Of a stretch of 64,000 nucleotides of DNA, positions 24,927 through 31,588 are shown piece by piece. Every line of letters begins with the position of its first letter. The first letter of the stretch is position 1. The translations under genes and the position numbers were made by a program. Origin of the DNA: CADEED01 sp035995425 (GTDB lineage: Bacteria > Pseudomonadota > Gammaproteobacteria > Steroidobacterales > Steroidobacteraceae); assembly GCA_035995425.1 (NCBI GenBank), contig DASYKM010000173.1, positions 1-64,000 on the forward strand. The letters are read 5' to 3'. The notes beneath the pieces are model-generated. The model was not told the origin of the DNA, did no database searches, and saw only the letters and a list, made by a program, of their open reading frames with translations.

Positions 24927-25711
24927 AGGCGCGTGGATTCACGCTCGTCGAGCTCGTGGTTGCGATCGCGATCAGCTCCATCGTCGTGGTGTTCGCGGCG
25001 ATGTTCATCGGCGCGCCGCTGGGCGCGTATGAGGCTCACTCGCGCCGTGCCGTGCTGGTGGCGGATACCTCCGGAGCATGGCCGCGCATGGAAAAAGACC
25101 TGCGCGAGGCGCTGCCTAACAGCCTGCGCGCGCGGCGCAATGGCAACTTCGTGGTGATCGAGATGCTGCCGGTGCTCGCCGTCGCGCGCTATCTCCCGCC
25201 AATATCGGGTTCGTTCGTTGCGAGCGGCGTATCCGCGGCGACCGCGGCGCCGCCCTATCTTTCGGTCAATCCGGGCGCGGACGTGTACACGCTCGCTGGC
25301 TCGACGGTGTCCATTGCGACCTGGAACGTCGCCCTCACAGCCACCGTCGGCGAATTCCAGGTCACCGTGGTTCCCGCGCCGGCGCCCGCGGCCGACTCGC
25401 CCAAGGGCCGCATCTTTCTCGTGGGCCCGCCGATCACCTATCTCTGCGACGAAAGCCTGGGGCAGGGGACGCTGCGCCGGTACGCCAACTACACCGTTGC
25501 CGCGAATCAGACCGCGCATGACACGCCTGGCGAACTGACCGGAGCCGGTGTCTCGAATGATCTCGTCACGCAGGGACTCACGAGTTGCGCTTTCGAAGTG
25601 CTGCCGGTGGCCGCAAATCAATTGCAAGCCGCCTCGGTGCGTCTGACGACCACTCGCAGCGGCGATTCCGTGACCTTGCTGCACATCTCGCGCGGGGAAT
25701 ACGTGCCATGA
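24923..25711 (+). CDS. mshO: Minor prepilin MshO-like
   Basis: 262 residues. Very short leader MKARG before FTLVELVVAIAISSIVVVFA. Larger globular domain than the other pilins, with WPRMEKDLREALPNSLR and GRIFLVGPPITYLCDE, typical of MshO, the pilus-tip-side minor pilin comparable to GspJ. The order D-O-P matches MSHA loci. Overlaps mshP by ATGA. Confidence 0.82.
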   Translation: MKARGFTLVELVVAIAISSIVVVFAAMFIGAPLGAYEAHSRRAVLVADTSGAWPRMEKDLREALPNSLRARRNGNFVVIEMLPVLAVARYLPPISGSFVASGVSAATAAPPYLSVNPGADVYTLAGSTVSIATWNVALTATVGEFQVTVVPAPAPAADSPKGRIFLVGPPITYLCDESLGQGTLRRYANYTVAANQTAHDTPGELTGAGVSNDLVTQGLTSCAFEVLPVAANQLQAASVRLTTTRSGDSVTLLHISRGEYVP

Positions 25712-26097
25712 AGCGCGTACTCAGACAACGCGGCATGTCGATGGTGGTGGCGATCTTCCTGATTACGGTCATTGCCTCGCTGGCGGCATTCGCGGTGACC
25801 GTGGGCACCGCCACGCACGACTCCGAAAACCTGCAGTTGCAGGCCGATCGGGCGATGGCAGCGGCGCGCGCGGGCGCGGAGTGGGGCGCTTATCGCGCGC
25901 TGGTCAATACCAACTGCATCGCAAACCCGGCTTTCAATTTCACCGAGGCGGCGCTGCGCGGGTTCCGCGTGACGGTCATCTGCACGCAGGTAGGCTCGGC
26001 GCTTCATCCGGTGTATGAGATCAACTCTTTCGCGCAACGGAACAACTTCGGTGCCGCGGAGTACGCCTCGAGCCGCGTGATCAAGCGCTTCTGGTAG
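25708..26097 (+). CDS. mshP: MshP-like pilus accessory protein (PilX-type)
   Basis: 129 residues. MKRVLRQRGMSMVVAIFLIT resembles a prepilin leader but lacks Glu5 (S-M-V-V), as in MshP and PilX proteins. It then has ADRAMAAARAGAEWGAYRAL and a short domain with one cysteine pair. ATG at 25708 overlaps the mshO stop; the longer upstream frame is shadow. Last gene of the operon, followed at once by a hairpin shared with the convergent gene. Confidence 0.8.
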   Translation: MKRVLRQRGMSMVVAIFLITVIASLAAFAVTVGTATHDSENLQLQADRAMAAARAGAEWGAYRALVNTNCIANPAFNFTEAALRGFRVTVICTQVGSALHPVYEINSFAQRNNFGAAEYASSRVIKRFW

Positions 26098-26115
26098 ACG
26101 GAACCGACCGTCTAC
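26094..26115. terminator. Perfect hairpin enclosing both stop codons of convergent genes
   Basis: GTAGACGG (26094-26101) pairs with CCGTCTAC (26108-26115) around a 6-nt loop. The mshP stop TAG lies in the left arm and the stop of the opposite gene in the right arm, so the same hairpin closes both transcripts. No U-tract is visible on either side. Confidence 0.6.
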
Positions 26116-27998
26116 TCCATCCGGAAGGCACGGAATGAGTGCGGCGCGATCGCGAACGACGCTTCGCTCGTCACTATCGTTGCGACACCGACGCGTGCGC
26201 GTTCTTCGCGCTTGACAGTCGAGATGCTCTCTTTGGTCGAAAGGTCGGCCGTGAGATCGGCGATGCTCGCGATGCCTTCCGGCATCGTCACCTTGGCATT
26301 CACCGGCTCATCGCGGAAGTTGTGCACGATGAACGTGCGGTTGTCGTAGACGAACAGGCTCACTTTGCCCGGCGCCTCCAGGTGCACCGGCAGCGCCGCC
26401 GTGATCACGCGCCGGATCGCATCGAGCACCGGTTCCGGGTAGTTCGACAGGTCGGCGAAGTTCTCCGGAATCGTCAACACCTGCAATTGCCCGTCGAGGT
26501 AGTCCGCGTCGTGCAGCACCGGCCAGCCGTTGTCGCCATCGACGGCCGACACCAGTTCCCACGAATCATTGGTGCGGTAGGTGATCTGCGGGATCAGCAT
26601 TGGCTTGTCGGCCTTCACGACTTCGCCGCGGCCGACGATGAAGCTGTCCACCGAGGCCACTCGCCCGGAGTCTTCCATCTCGACGATGCGCTGGATGCCT
26701 CGGCCCTGCAGCGCCTTGAGCAGCCCCGAGGTGATCACCACGTTCTTGCCGCGCTTCAACTGCGCTTCGATGAGTGAAACGATGTTCTTGTCTGCCGCGG
26801 CCTGCGCCGTGAGCAGCACCACCGCTTCATCGGCTGGGAACTCCGGCACCATCTCGATCGGAATGCCGGCCATGCCGAGATAGTTCTGCAGGAAATCCTC
26901 GCCGAGGGAGTTGTAAGGCTTGTAGCTCTTGATCCCGATCGGCTTGCCGAGCGCACCCAGAACCTTGTCGACGACTTCGAACGAGACGCCGGCCACGCGC
27001 GCGTACTTCTGCGGCACGAAGGACTGCCCGGCCGAGCTCACCGGCTTCACCACGTCGGCGAAGCTGAAAGTCGTGCGCATCGACTGGCGCGGCGCGCTCT
27101 TCTTCGCATCCAGTGGATAGAGCATCTGCCGCAGGTCGAACAGCGTGATCTCCGGCGCGGCCTTCGCGAACAGCGTGAGCCAGAGCTGCTCGGCATAGCG
27201 ATCGTAAAAAGTGGCGCCGCCCGTGTCGACCCAGCCACCGCCGTTGCGCCCCGGCGAAATGTTGTCGAAGTACCGCATGATGTTGTACGACAGATACGGC
27301 TGCAGGTGCTGCGCGCTGCGCACGGCGTCGCGAGTTTCCGTGCCGGTGTAGATGCCATCGAACAACTTGGGGCCGCGCGCCAGGTTGAATCCCAGCGCGG
27401 GGAAATGGTCGTACCAGTTCGGATACTTGATGACCACTTTTACTTTGGGGTTGACGCGCTTGGCCGGCCCGATCACCAGGTTCGTCGCGGCGTCTTCCAT
27501 CACCGCGAGCCGGTAGTCGGTCCAGCTTCGCGGGCCGCGGGCCGCTACGTCGTACTTGGACTTCGTGCTCGTGAAAAAGAAATCGTCGAGGATGAATTCA
27601 TCGAAGTGTCGCGCGGTGAGCTCCGCGATCTCGCGCACCTGCTGGCGATGTTCGGGATTCGAATACGAAAAGGTCTCGAACCGATTGGGCTCACTCACCG
27701 TGAAAGTGATGCCGCCGGCAACCGCCACGCCGTGAGCCATGAAAAACTTCTTGACCGCCTCGAGCGTCGCGTCGCTGACGACAATGCGGTCACGGTGCGT
27801 CTCGATGTAGACCTTGTCGACGTGTACCTCGCGCGACACCGCTTCCCAGCTGTCGGCCAGCCACTTCGGGTCGGCCATCTTCTGCACTTCCTGCGCGCGG
27901 CAGTAGATGGCTACCTTGAAGTTCTCATACGCGGATGCGGAAAACGGGCAAGCCAGCAAACATGCCGCGGCCACCGCGGCGAACGTACCTGTCTTCAT
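26112..27998 (-). CDS. Secreted protein of unknown family, TIM-barrel hydrolase-like
   Basis: 628 residues with a signal peptide (FAAVAAACLLACPFSASA). The N-terminal half reads like a (beta/alpha)8 carbohydrate-active barrel: VDKVYIETHRDRIVVSDATL, then FDEFILDDFFFTSTKSKYD with paired aspartates at a strand end, and VVIKYPNWYDHFPALGFNLA. A middle region (about 360-500) resembles a Rossmann/GATase-like domain, and the last 90 residues look like a beta-sandwich. I cannot assign a glycoside hydrolase family. ATG at 27998 follows GGGGGAAGG; the 835-residue reading frame reaching 28619 is two genes in phase without a valid upstream start. The stop lies in a hairpin shared with mshP. Confidence 0.75.
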   Translation of the reverse strand: MKTGTFAAVAAACLLACPFSASAYENFKVAIYCRAQEVQKMADPKWLADSWEAVSREVHVDKVYIETHRDRIVVSDATLEAVKKFFMAHGVAVAGGITFTVSEPNRFETFSYSNPEHRQQVREIAELTARHFDEFILDDFFFTSTKSKYDVAARGPRSWTDYRLAVMEDAATNLVIGPAKRVNPKVKVVIKYPNWYDHFPALGFNLARGPKLFDGIYTGTETRDAVRSAQHLQPYLSYNIMRYFDNISPGRNGGGWVDTGGATFYDRYAEQLWLTLFAKAAPEITLFDLRQMLYPLDAKKSAPRQSMRTTFSFADVVKPVSSAGQSFVPQKYARVAGVSFEVVDKVLGALGKPIGIKSYKPYNSLGEDFLQNYLGMAGIPIEMVPEFPADEAVVLLTAQAAADKNIVSLIEAQLKRGKNVVITSGLLKALQGRGIQRIVEMEDSGRVASVDSFIVGRGEVVKADKPMLIPQITYRTNDSWELVSAVDGDNGWPVLHDADYLDGQLQVLTIPENFADLSNYPEPVLDAIRRVITAALPVHLEAPGKVSLFVYDNRTFIVHNFRDEPVNAKVTMPEGIASIADLTADLSTKESISTVKREERARVGVATIVTSEASFAIAPHSFRAFRME

Positions 27999-28015
27999 CC
28001 TTCCCCCTCGAGTCT

Positions 28016-28579
28016 TCAGTAGATGAACGGTGCCAGGCGCTTGGTGCGCCGCATGTAGTTGATGTAGGGCGATCCCAGCGCGTTGGCCAGCGCGGTTTCC
28101 TCGGTCGAGATGCGCCGGCTGAAGGCCCAGAAGATCGGCAGCACGATGACTGTCAGCGACACCCAATTGGCCAGGCTCAAGGCGAGCCCGAGAAATGCCA
28201 CCAGTGCGCCGGTGTACGAAGGATGCCGGATGCGGCGATAGGGGCCGGTATCGATGATTTCGTGGCTGGAGTGAATGGCGACGTTCACGGTGAAGAACCG
28301 GCCGAGATAGATGATGGAGTACCAGCGAAGCGTGAGCCCCAGGGCAAACAACGCGCAACCGAGCCAGAACAGGGTTTCGGCGGCCGGCATGGCGGCCGCC
28401 GGCAGGCGAGAGGCGGCCAGGATTCCGGCGGTTACCGCCGCCAGGATGGTGATCCACAGCACTCGCAGCGTGGAATCGTCGGCATCGAAGCTGTCGTCCC
28501 GCGAACGTTTGACGAAGGCAAGGCCGGCTTCCGAAAGCCCATAGGCGATGCCGAGGATCGAAGAAATGGGAAAATTCAT
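28016..28579 (-). CDS. Isoprenylcysteine carboxyl methyltransferase-family membrane protein
   Basis: 187-residue integral membrane protein with four to five hydrophobic segments and the ICMT/PEMT core GPYRRIRHPSYTGALVAFLG, followed by EETALANALGSPYINYMRRT. Bacterial homologues are S-adenosylmethionine-dependent methyltransferases of lipid-like or isoprenoid substrates, mostly uncharacterised. The ATG at 28579 lacks a Shine-Dalgarno but has TAGACT eight bases upstream (leaderless candidate). It is followed 17 bases later by the secreted TIM-barrel gene, likely co-transcribed. Confidence 0.8.
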   Translation of the reverse strand: MNFPISSILGIAYGLSEAGLAFVKRSRDDSFDADDSTLRVLWITILAAVTAGILAASRLPAAAMPAAETLFWLGCALFALGLTLRWYSIIYLGRFFTVNVAIHSSHEIIDTGPYRRIRHPSYTGALVAFLGLALSLANWVSLTVIVLPIFWAFSRRISTEETALANALGSPYINYMRRTKRLAPFIY

Positions 28580-28689
28580 CGTCGGGCAGTCTAAACCGAG
28601 ATCCGATCTTTTCGAGCATGTTTCCGGGCGATTTGTGCCGCCGTTACGGGGCCGGGCGGCGGCCAGCAAGCATCGCCTGGCTGTTGTCG

Positions 28690-28708
28690 GCCATTGCCGG
28701 CCAATGGC
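28690..28708. repeat. Short inverted repeat in a divergent intergenic region
   Basis: GCCATTG-CCGGC-CAATGGC, a perfect 7-bp inverted repeat with a 5-nt loop, lies in the 265-bp gap between the methyltransferase gene (minus) and the next plus-strand gene. It could be an operator. No other clear element was seen in this gap. Confidence 0.4.
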
Positions 28709-28844
28709 AGCGAGTCCGGCGGGCGGTCCAGCCCGACCTCGCGGTGCTCGCGCGGCTCGCGTCCCGCTCGCGGGGCGGTAGTTAGTCAGCGTCGGTTCAG
28801 GAAGGAGGGAGTCAGATACGGGTTTCCAAAACGAGGGAGCGAAC

Positions 28845-29354
28845 ATGCACAAGCAAATCGCCGTGGCCCTGATGCTGGCCTGCGCGCCACCGCTGGCCAG
28901 CGCGGATGTGGTGGAGCTGTCGCCGGATCTTTATCTCGCCATCCGGCTGTCGAGGGGTTCGGATGCGGTCGCCATCAAGATCAGCGCCATCAACGAAGCA
29001 AACCAATACGCCGCCAGTTCCGGCAGGGTGGCCACTCCCGTGAGCGGCCGCCTGACCATGCTCGGGCCGATGCTCAAGGAATACGAATACCAGTTCCGCC
29101 TCATGAGTCGCGCGGAAGCGCTGGCCGCGAAGCCGACGCTCGCCGATGTCGTGGTGGCGGTCGATGGCGCCGACGCCTGCGCAGTACGCGTGGCACCCAC
29201 GGTGGCGGCGCTGGTGCCGGAGCTCGGCAAGCTCGATGTGCTGCGCGGGCGCGGCCTGCTCGCCGGCATCGAGCCGAAGAAAGTAGAGGAAGCGCCGGCG
29301 TCCGCACCGATACCGCCGGCGCCCGACCCGGTCGCTCAAGCTTCAGCTAACTAG
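28845..29354 (+). CDS. Secreted hypothetical protein
   Basis: 169 residues with a signal peptide (QIAVALMLACAPPLASA before DVVE). The mature region is about 120 residues with LYLAIRLSRGSDAVAIKISA and a proline/alanine-rich tail. I recognise no family. GAGGGAG lies six bases before the ATG. The last 12 bases overlap the convergent ureohydrolase gene. Confidence 0.7.
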   Translation: MHKQIAVALMLACAPPLASADVVELSPDLYLAIRLSRGSDAVAIKISAINEANQYAASSGRVATPVSGRLTMLGPMLKEYEYQFRLMSRAEALAAKPTLADVVVAVDGADACAVRVAPTVAALVPELGKLDVLRGRGLLAGIEPKKVEEAPASAPIPPAPDPVAQASAN

Positions 29355-30152
29355 GGGCGCGATCGCGTCGGCCAGCCGGTCCGCGCTGGCGGGCCGGCCG
29401 TCGAGCCACTCGGATTCGAACTCGGCCACTTCGACGCCGATGATCTTGCGTTGCGCGAGCACGGTCGCGCAGGCGCGCAGGTCGTCGAGCGTGAGGCCAC
29501 CGGTCACCTGGTATTCGAGCGGCACGATGCCGGGCTCGAGCACGTCGCAGTCGAGATGCACGTACACGTCGCGCGCGCCCACCGCTGCGGCGAGGCGTGC
29601 CGGCAGGTCGGGGCCGACCTCGACGAGCTTCAGTTGTCCGCTCGCGATCAGTTCCTTTTCGTGCGGGTCGAGATCGCGCGCTCCGACCAGCACCACGTTC
29701 GACAGGTTCAAACCACTGCCGAGACCGCTGTCCCAGTGGCCGGCGGCAGCCGTGATGACCATGCCGCCGAGGTAGGGCACGGCATTTGAATTCGGAAGAT
29801 TGGAGTCCCCGTGCGCGTCGAACCACACCACGCAGGCGTCCGGGTGGCGCTCTGCTACTACGGGAATGGTGGCGAGGCCGCCGGCGCAGCGCCCCATCGC
29901 GATGATCGAGCGGTCGCCGTTGGCGAGCGCAACGCGCAGCGCGTCGGCAAACGCGTGCAGATCGCCACGCGCGGCGGCCAGCTGCTCGTGCCAGGCGGTG
30001 GTGGGCAGTGGCGCCTGTGGCGTGCTCACGAACGTGGCATCGAGGCCATAGCGGCGCGCCAGCAGCGCGCCGAGCATCTGCGCGCCGGCGGTGCCGCGAT
30101 TGTTGCGATCGCCGGCGCGGCCGCGGTAGACGATGAGCGAGCGGGAATTCAT
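29343..30152 (-). CDS. Arginase/agmatinase-family ureohydrolase with altered metal site
   Basis: 269 residues with the ureohydrolase fold. VVWFDAHGDSN supplies the DAHxD manganese ligands and HLDCDVLEPG the second DxD pair. Two deviations stand out: the first metal histidine of the usual GGDHS motif is replaced in the segment GRCAGGLA, and the serine before DxD is histidine. Such variants occur among uncharacterised arginase-like proteins, so guanidino substrate and activity are open. Formiminoglutamase is possible, but the hut genes are 17 kb away and use another route. Start at 30152 chosen at the homologous N-terminus NSRSLIVYRGRAGD. Confidence 0.75.
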   Translation of the reverse strand: MNSRSLIVYRGRAGDRNNRGTAGAQMLGALLARRYGLDATFVSTPQAPLPTTAWHEQLAAARGDLHAFADALRVALANGDRSIIAMGRCAGGLATIPVVAERHPDACVVWFDAHGDSNLPNSNAVPYLGGMVITAAAGHWDSGLGSGLNLSNVVLVGARDLDPHEKELIASGQLKLVEVGPDLPARLAAAVGARDVYVHLDCDVLEPGIVPLEYQVTGGLTLDDLRACATVLAQRKIIGVEVAEFESEWLDGRPASADRLADAIAPLVS

Positions 30153-30186
30153 CGGCCGCGAGACTAGCCACTTGGAGGAAAAGACG

Positions 30187-30501
30187 CTACTCACACGTGG
30201 CGCACCGGCCGGAGAGTACTCCATGCCCCGGAGGAAGCGGCTCGTGCGGATCGTGCTCGTGCACCGCGAACAGGCGCCGTTCGCTGCCCCGCCTAACAAA
30301 AACCATGGCGCCGCTCGCGCCCTCGCTGTTCCAGCCGTCGCGCTCGAGGTTGGCCAGGCCTGCGGCGAATGCGCGGGCCAGGTCTGTGCCCGGCGGCAGT
30401 TCGGTGGCGTCGAGCACGTTGTGGAACATGTCGCGAAGCACGAGCCAGCGCGAGAGCCGGGACGTGGCCACGGGGTCGTATCTGCTGCGCTTGGTTGTCA
30501 T
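30187..30501 (-). CDS. Small hypothetical protein
   Basis: 104 residues, soluble and basic at the N-terminus, with ATSRLSRWLVLRDMFHNVLD, a glycine-rich strand-like segment SGAMVFVRRGSERRLFAVHE and a C-terminal CATC pair. No family recognised. Lies 34 bases upstream of the ureohydrolase gene in the same direction, so the two are probably co-transcribed. No Shine-Dalgarno; TAACGT seven bases before the ATG is a weak -10 candidate. Confidence 0.6.
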   Translation of the reverse strand: MTTKRSRYDPVATSRLSRWLVLRDMFHNVLDATELPPGTDLARAFAAGLANLERDGWNSEGASGAMVFVRRGSERRLFAVHEHDPHEPLPPGHGVLSGRCATCE

Positions 30502-30646
30502 GCAGTGGACGTTAGCGAGGCAGGTTCACGCGCGTCCATTCAGTAGTACGCGGCGCAGCGAGCTGTATGGAGCGAATGAGTTGGTGAGAGATCGCGGCTA
30601 AGTGCGCGCCGGCGCGCCGTTTCCTGCGTGGGCGCCAGCCCTCAAG

Positions 30647-30674
30647 AAGAGGCCGCGTGAAAACGCGGCCTCTT
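30647..30674. terminator. Rho-independent-like hairpin
   Basis: AAGAGGCCGCG pairs perfectly with CGCGGCCTCTT (11 bp) around TGAAAA. On the plus strand it is followed by one more T; on the minus strand it would close the transcript of the response regulator. Probably a terminator, direction uncertain. Confidence 0.65.
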
Positions 30675-30719
30675 TGCGGCGGTCAGGGTCGCATTCATAA
30701 GATGCTTGTTGCCGCCACG

Positions 30720-30765
30720 CGTAGATTCACTCGGTCATCCGGGAGGGTTGCGTCGTGAATCTACG
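30720..30765. repeat. 11-bp inverted repeat
   Basis: CGTAGATTCAC at 30720-30730 and GTGAATCTACG at 30755-30765 are perfect reverse complements 24 bp apart. The size suits a dimeric regulator site or a looped RNA stem; no adjacent start codon makes an operator role clear. Confidence 0.6.
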
Positions 30766-30844
30766 ATTGCAGTATTGCCGAAGCGGCACGTCACCCGAAG
30801 CGGCGATGCACTGAATAACGGGTCGTAAATCTCCTACAGGGCGT

Positions 30845-30939
30845 GGGTGGTACCGGGTTGGGATTCTCGTGATTGAGCGGCCGTCGGGCGCGCGAAAGAA
30901 CGTTTACTCAATCACGAGAATCCCAACCCGGTACCGCCC
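30845..30939. repeat. Long inverted repeat, copy 2 of a three-copy family
   Basis: Arms 30845-30877 and 30907-30939 (33 bp, one mismatch: T at 30848 faces G at 30936) around 29 bp. Core GGTACCGGGTTGGGATTCTC is identical to copy 1; the inner arm ends differ (GTGATTGAG here, GTGAGAA there) but remain self-complementary, so the stem is conserved by compensating change. It ends one base from the response-regulator stop. Confidence 0.95.
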
Positions 30940-30940
30940 G

Positions 30941-31588
30941 CTAGCTCAGGTGGATGAGCCCACGCTTGTGCGCGACCGCCACGGCCTCGGTGCGGCTGAT
31001 GGCGTCTAACTTCCCGAGAATCGCCTTGACGTGCGTCTTGGCGGTGCCTTCGGTGATCTGCAGGCGACGCGCGATGTCCTTGTTGCTGCGCCCCTCGGCG
31101 ACCAGCTGCAGAACGTCGAGCTCGCGCGTGGTGAGGCTGGGCTTGGACATGCGCTGCAGCGCCTTGGCGGCGATGCCGGAAGAGGTATAAGGCCGGTCGT
31201 CGGCGACGGCGCGGATGGCCGAGAGGATCTCCTGGCGCGGCGCGTCTTTCAGCAGATATCCCTTGGCGCCCTGGCTCAACGAACGAAAGATGTCTTCGTC
31301 GCCGTCATAGGTCGTCATGATGAGCAGGCAGGCCTTCGGATATTTCTCGAGCACCTTCTGCACGACGGCGGCGCCGTCGAGCTTGGGCATGCGCAGGTCG
31401 AGCACCATGACATCGGGCTTGTGCAGTTCGTACAGCGCGAGCGCCTCGGCGCCATCGCCGGCCTCGGCGACGACCTGCATGTCGGGCTGCTGATTGACGA
31501 TGGCCGCGAGTCCGTCGCGTACCACGGGATGATCGTCGGCGAGGATGACGCTGATCTTGCGAGCCGGAGCTTTGGCGGCGGTCTTCAC
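30941..31588 (-). CDS. NarL/FixJ-family response regulator
   Basis: 215 residues. Receiver domain (about 12-128) with acidic pair ADDHPVVRDG, phosphoacceptor aspartate in VMVLDLRMPKLDG, the MTTYDGDED switch region and GYLLKDA. The LuxR-type helix-turn-helix (about 150-212) reads LTTRELDVLQLVAEGRSNKD, then GTAKTHVKAILGKLDA. Its start overlaps the kinase stop by ATGA, making the cognate pair explicit. DNA targets are unknown; the efflux operon upstream is the obvious candidate. Confidence 0.92.
   Translation of the reverse strand: MKTAAKAPARKISVILADDHPVVRDGLAAIVNQQPDMQVVAEAGDGAEALALYELHKPDVMVLDLRMPKLDGAAVVQKVLEKYPKACLLIMTTYDGDEDIFRSLSQGAKGYLLKDAPRQEILSAIRAVADDRPYTSSGIAAKALQRMSKPSLTTRELDVLQLVAEGRSNKDIARRLQITEGTAKTHVKAILGKLDAISRTEAVAVAHKRGLIHLS

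Larger units (their letters stand above)
30502..30940. other. 439-bp intergenic region rich in inverted repeats
   Basis: No convincing gene. It holds, in order, a GC-rich hairpin (30647-30674), an 11-bp inverted repeat (30720-30765), the direct repeat CCGAAGCGGC (30778-30787 and 30794-30803) and copy 2 of the long inverted-repeat family (30845-30939). It separates a minus-strand hypothetical gene from the 3' end of the two-component pair. A structured non-coding RNA is possible but nothing diagnostic was seen. Confidence 0.6.

Noticed and set aside
26112..28619. An 835-codon frame joining the secreted protein and the methyltransferase region
   Set aside because: The upper part is antisense-frame shadow of the methyltransferase gene; a signal peptide and ribosome-binding site fix the start at 27998.
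29343..30152. Formiminoglutamase belonging to the histidine pathway
   Set aside because: It is 17 kb from the hut genes, which already contain HutF and the N-formylglutamate deformylase, and its metal site is atypical.
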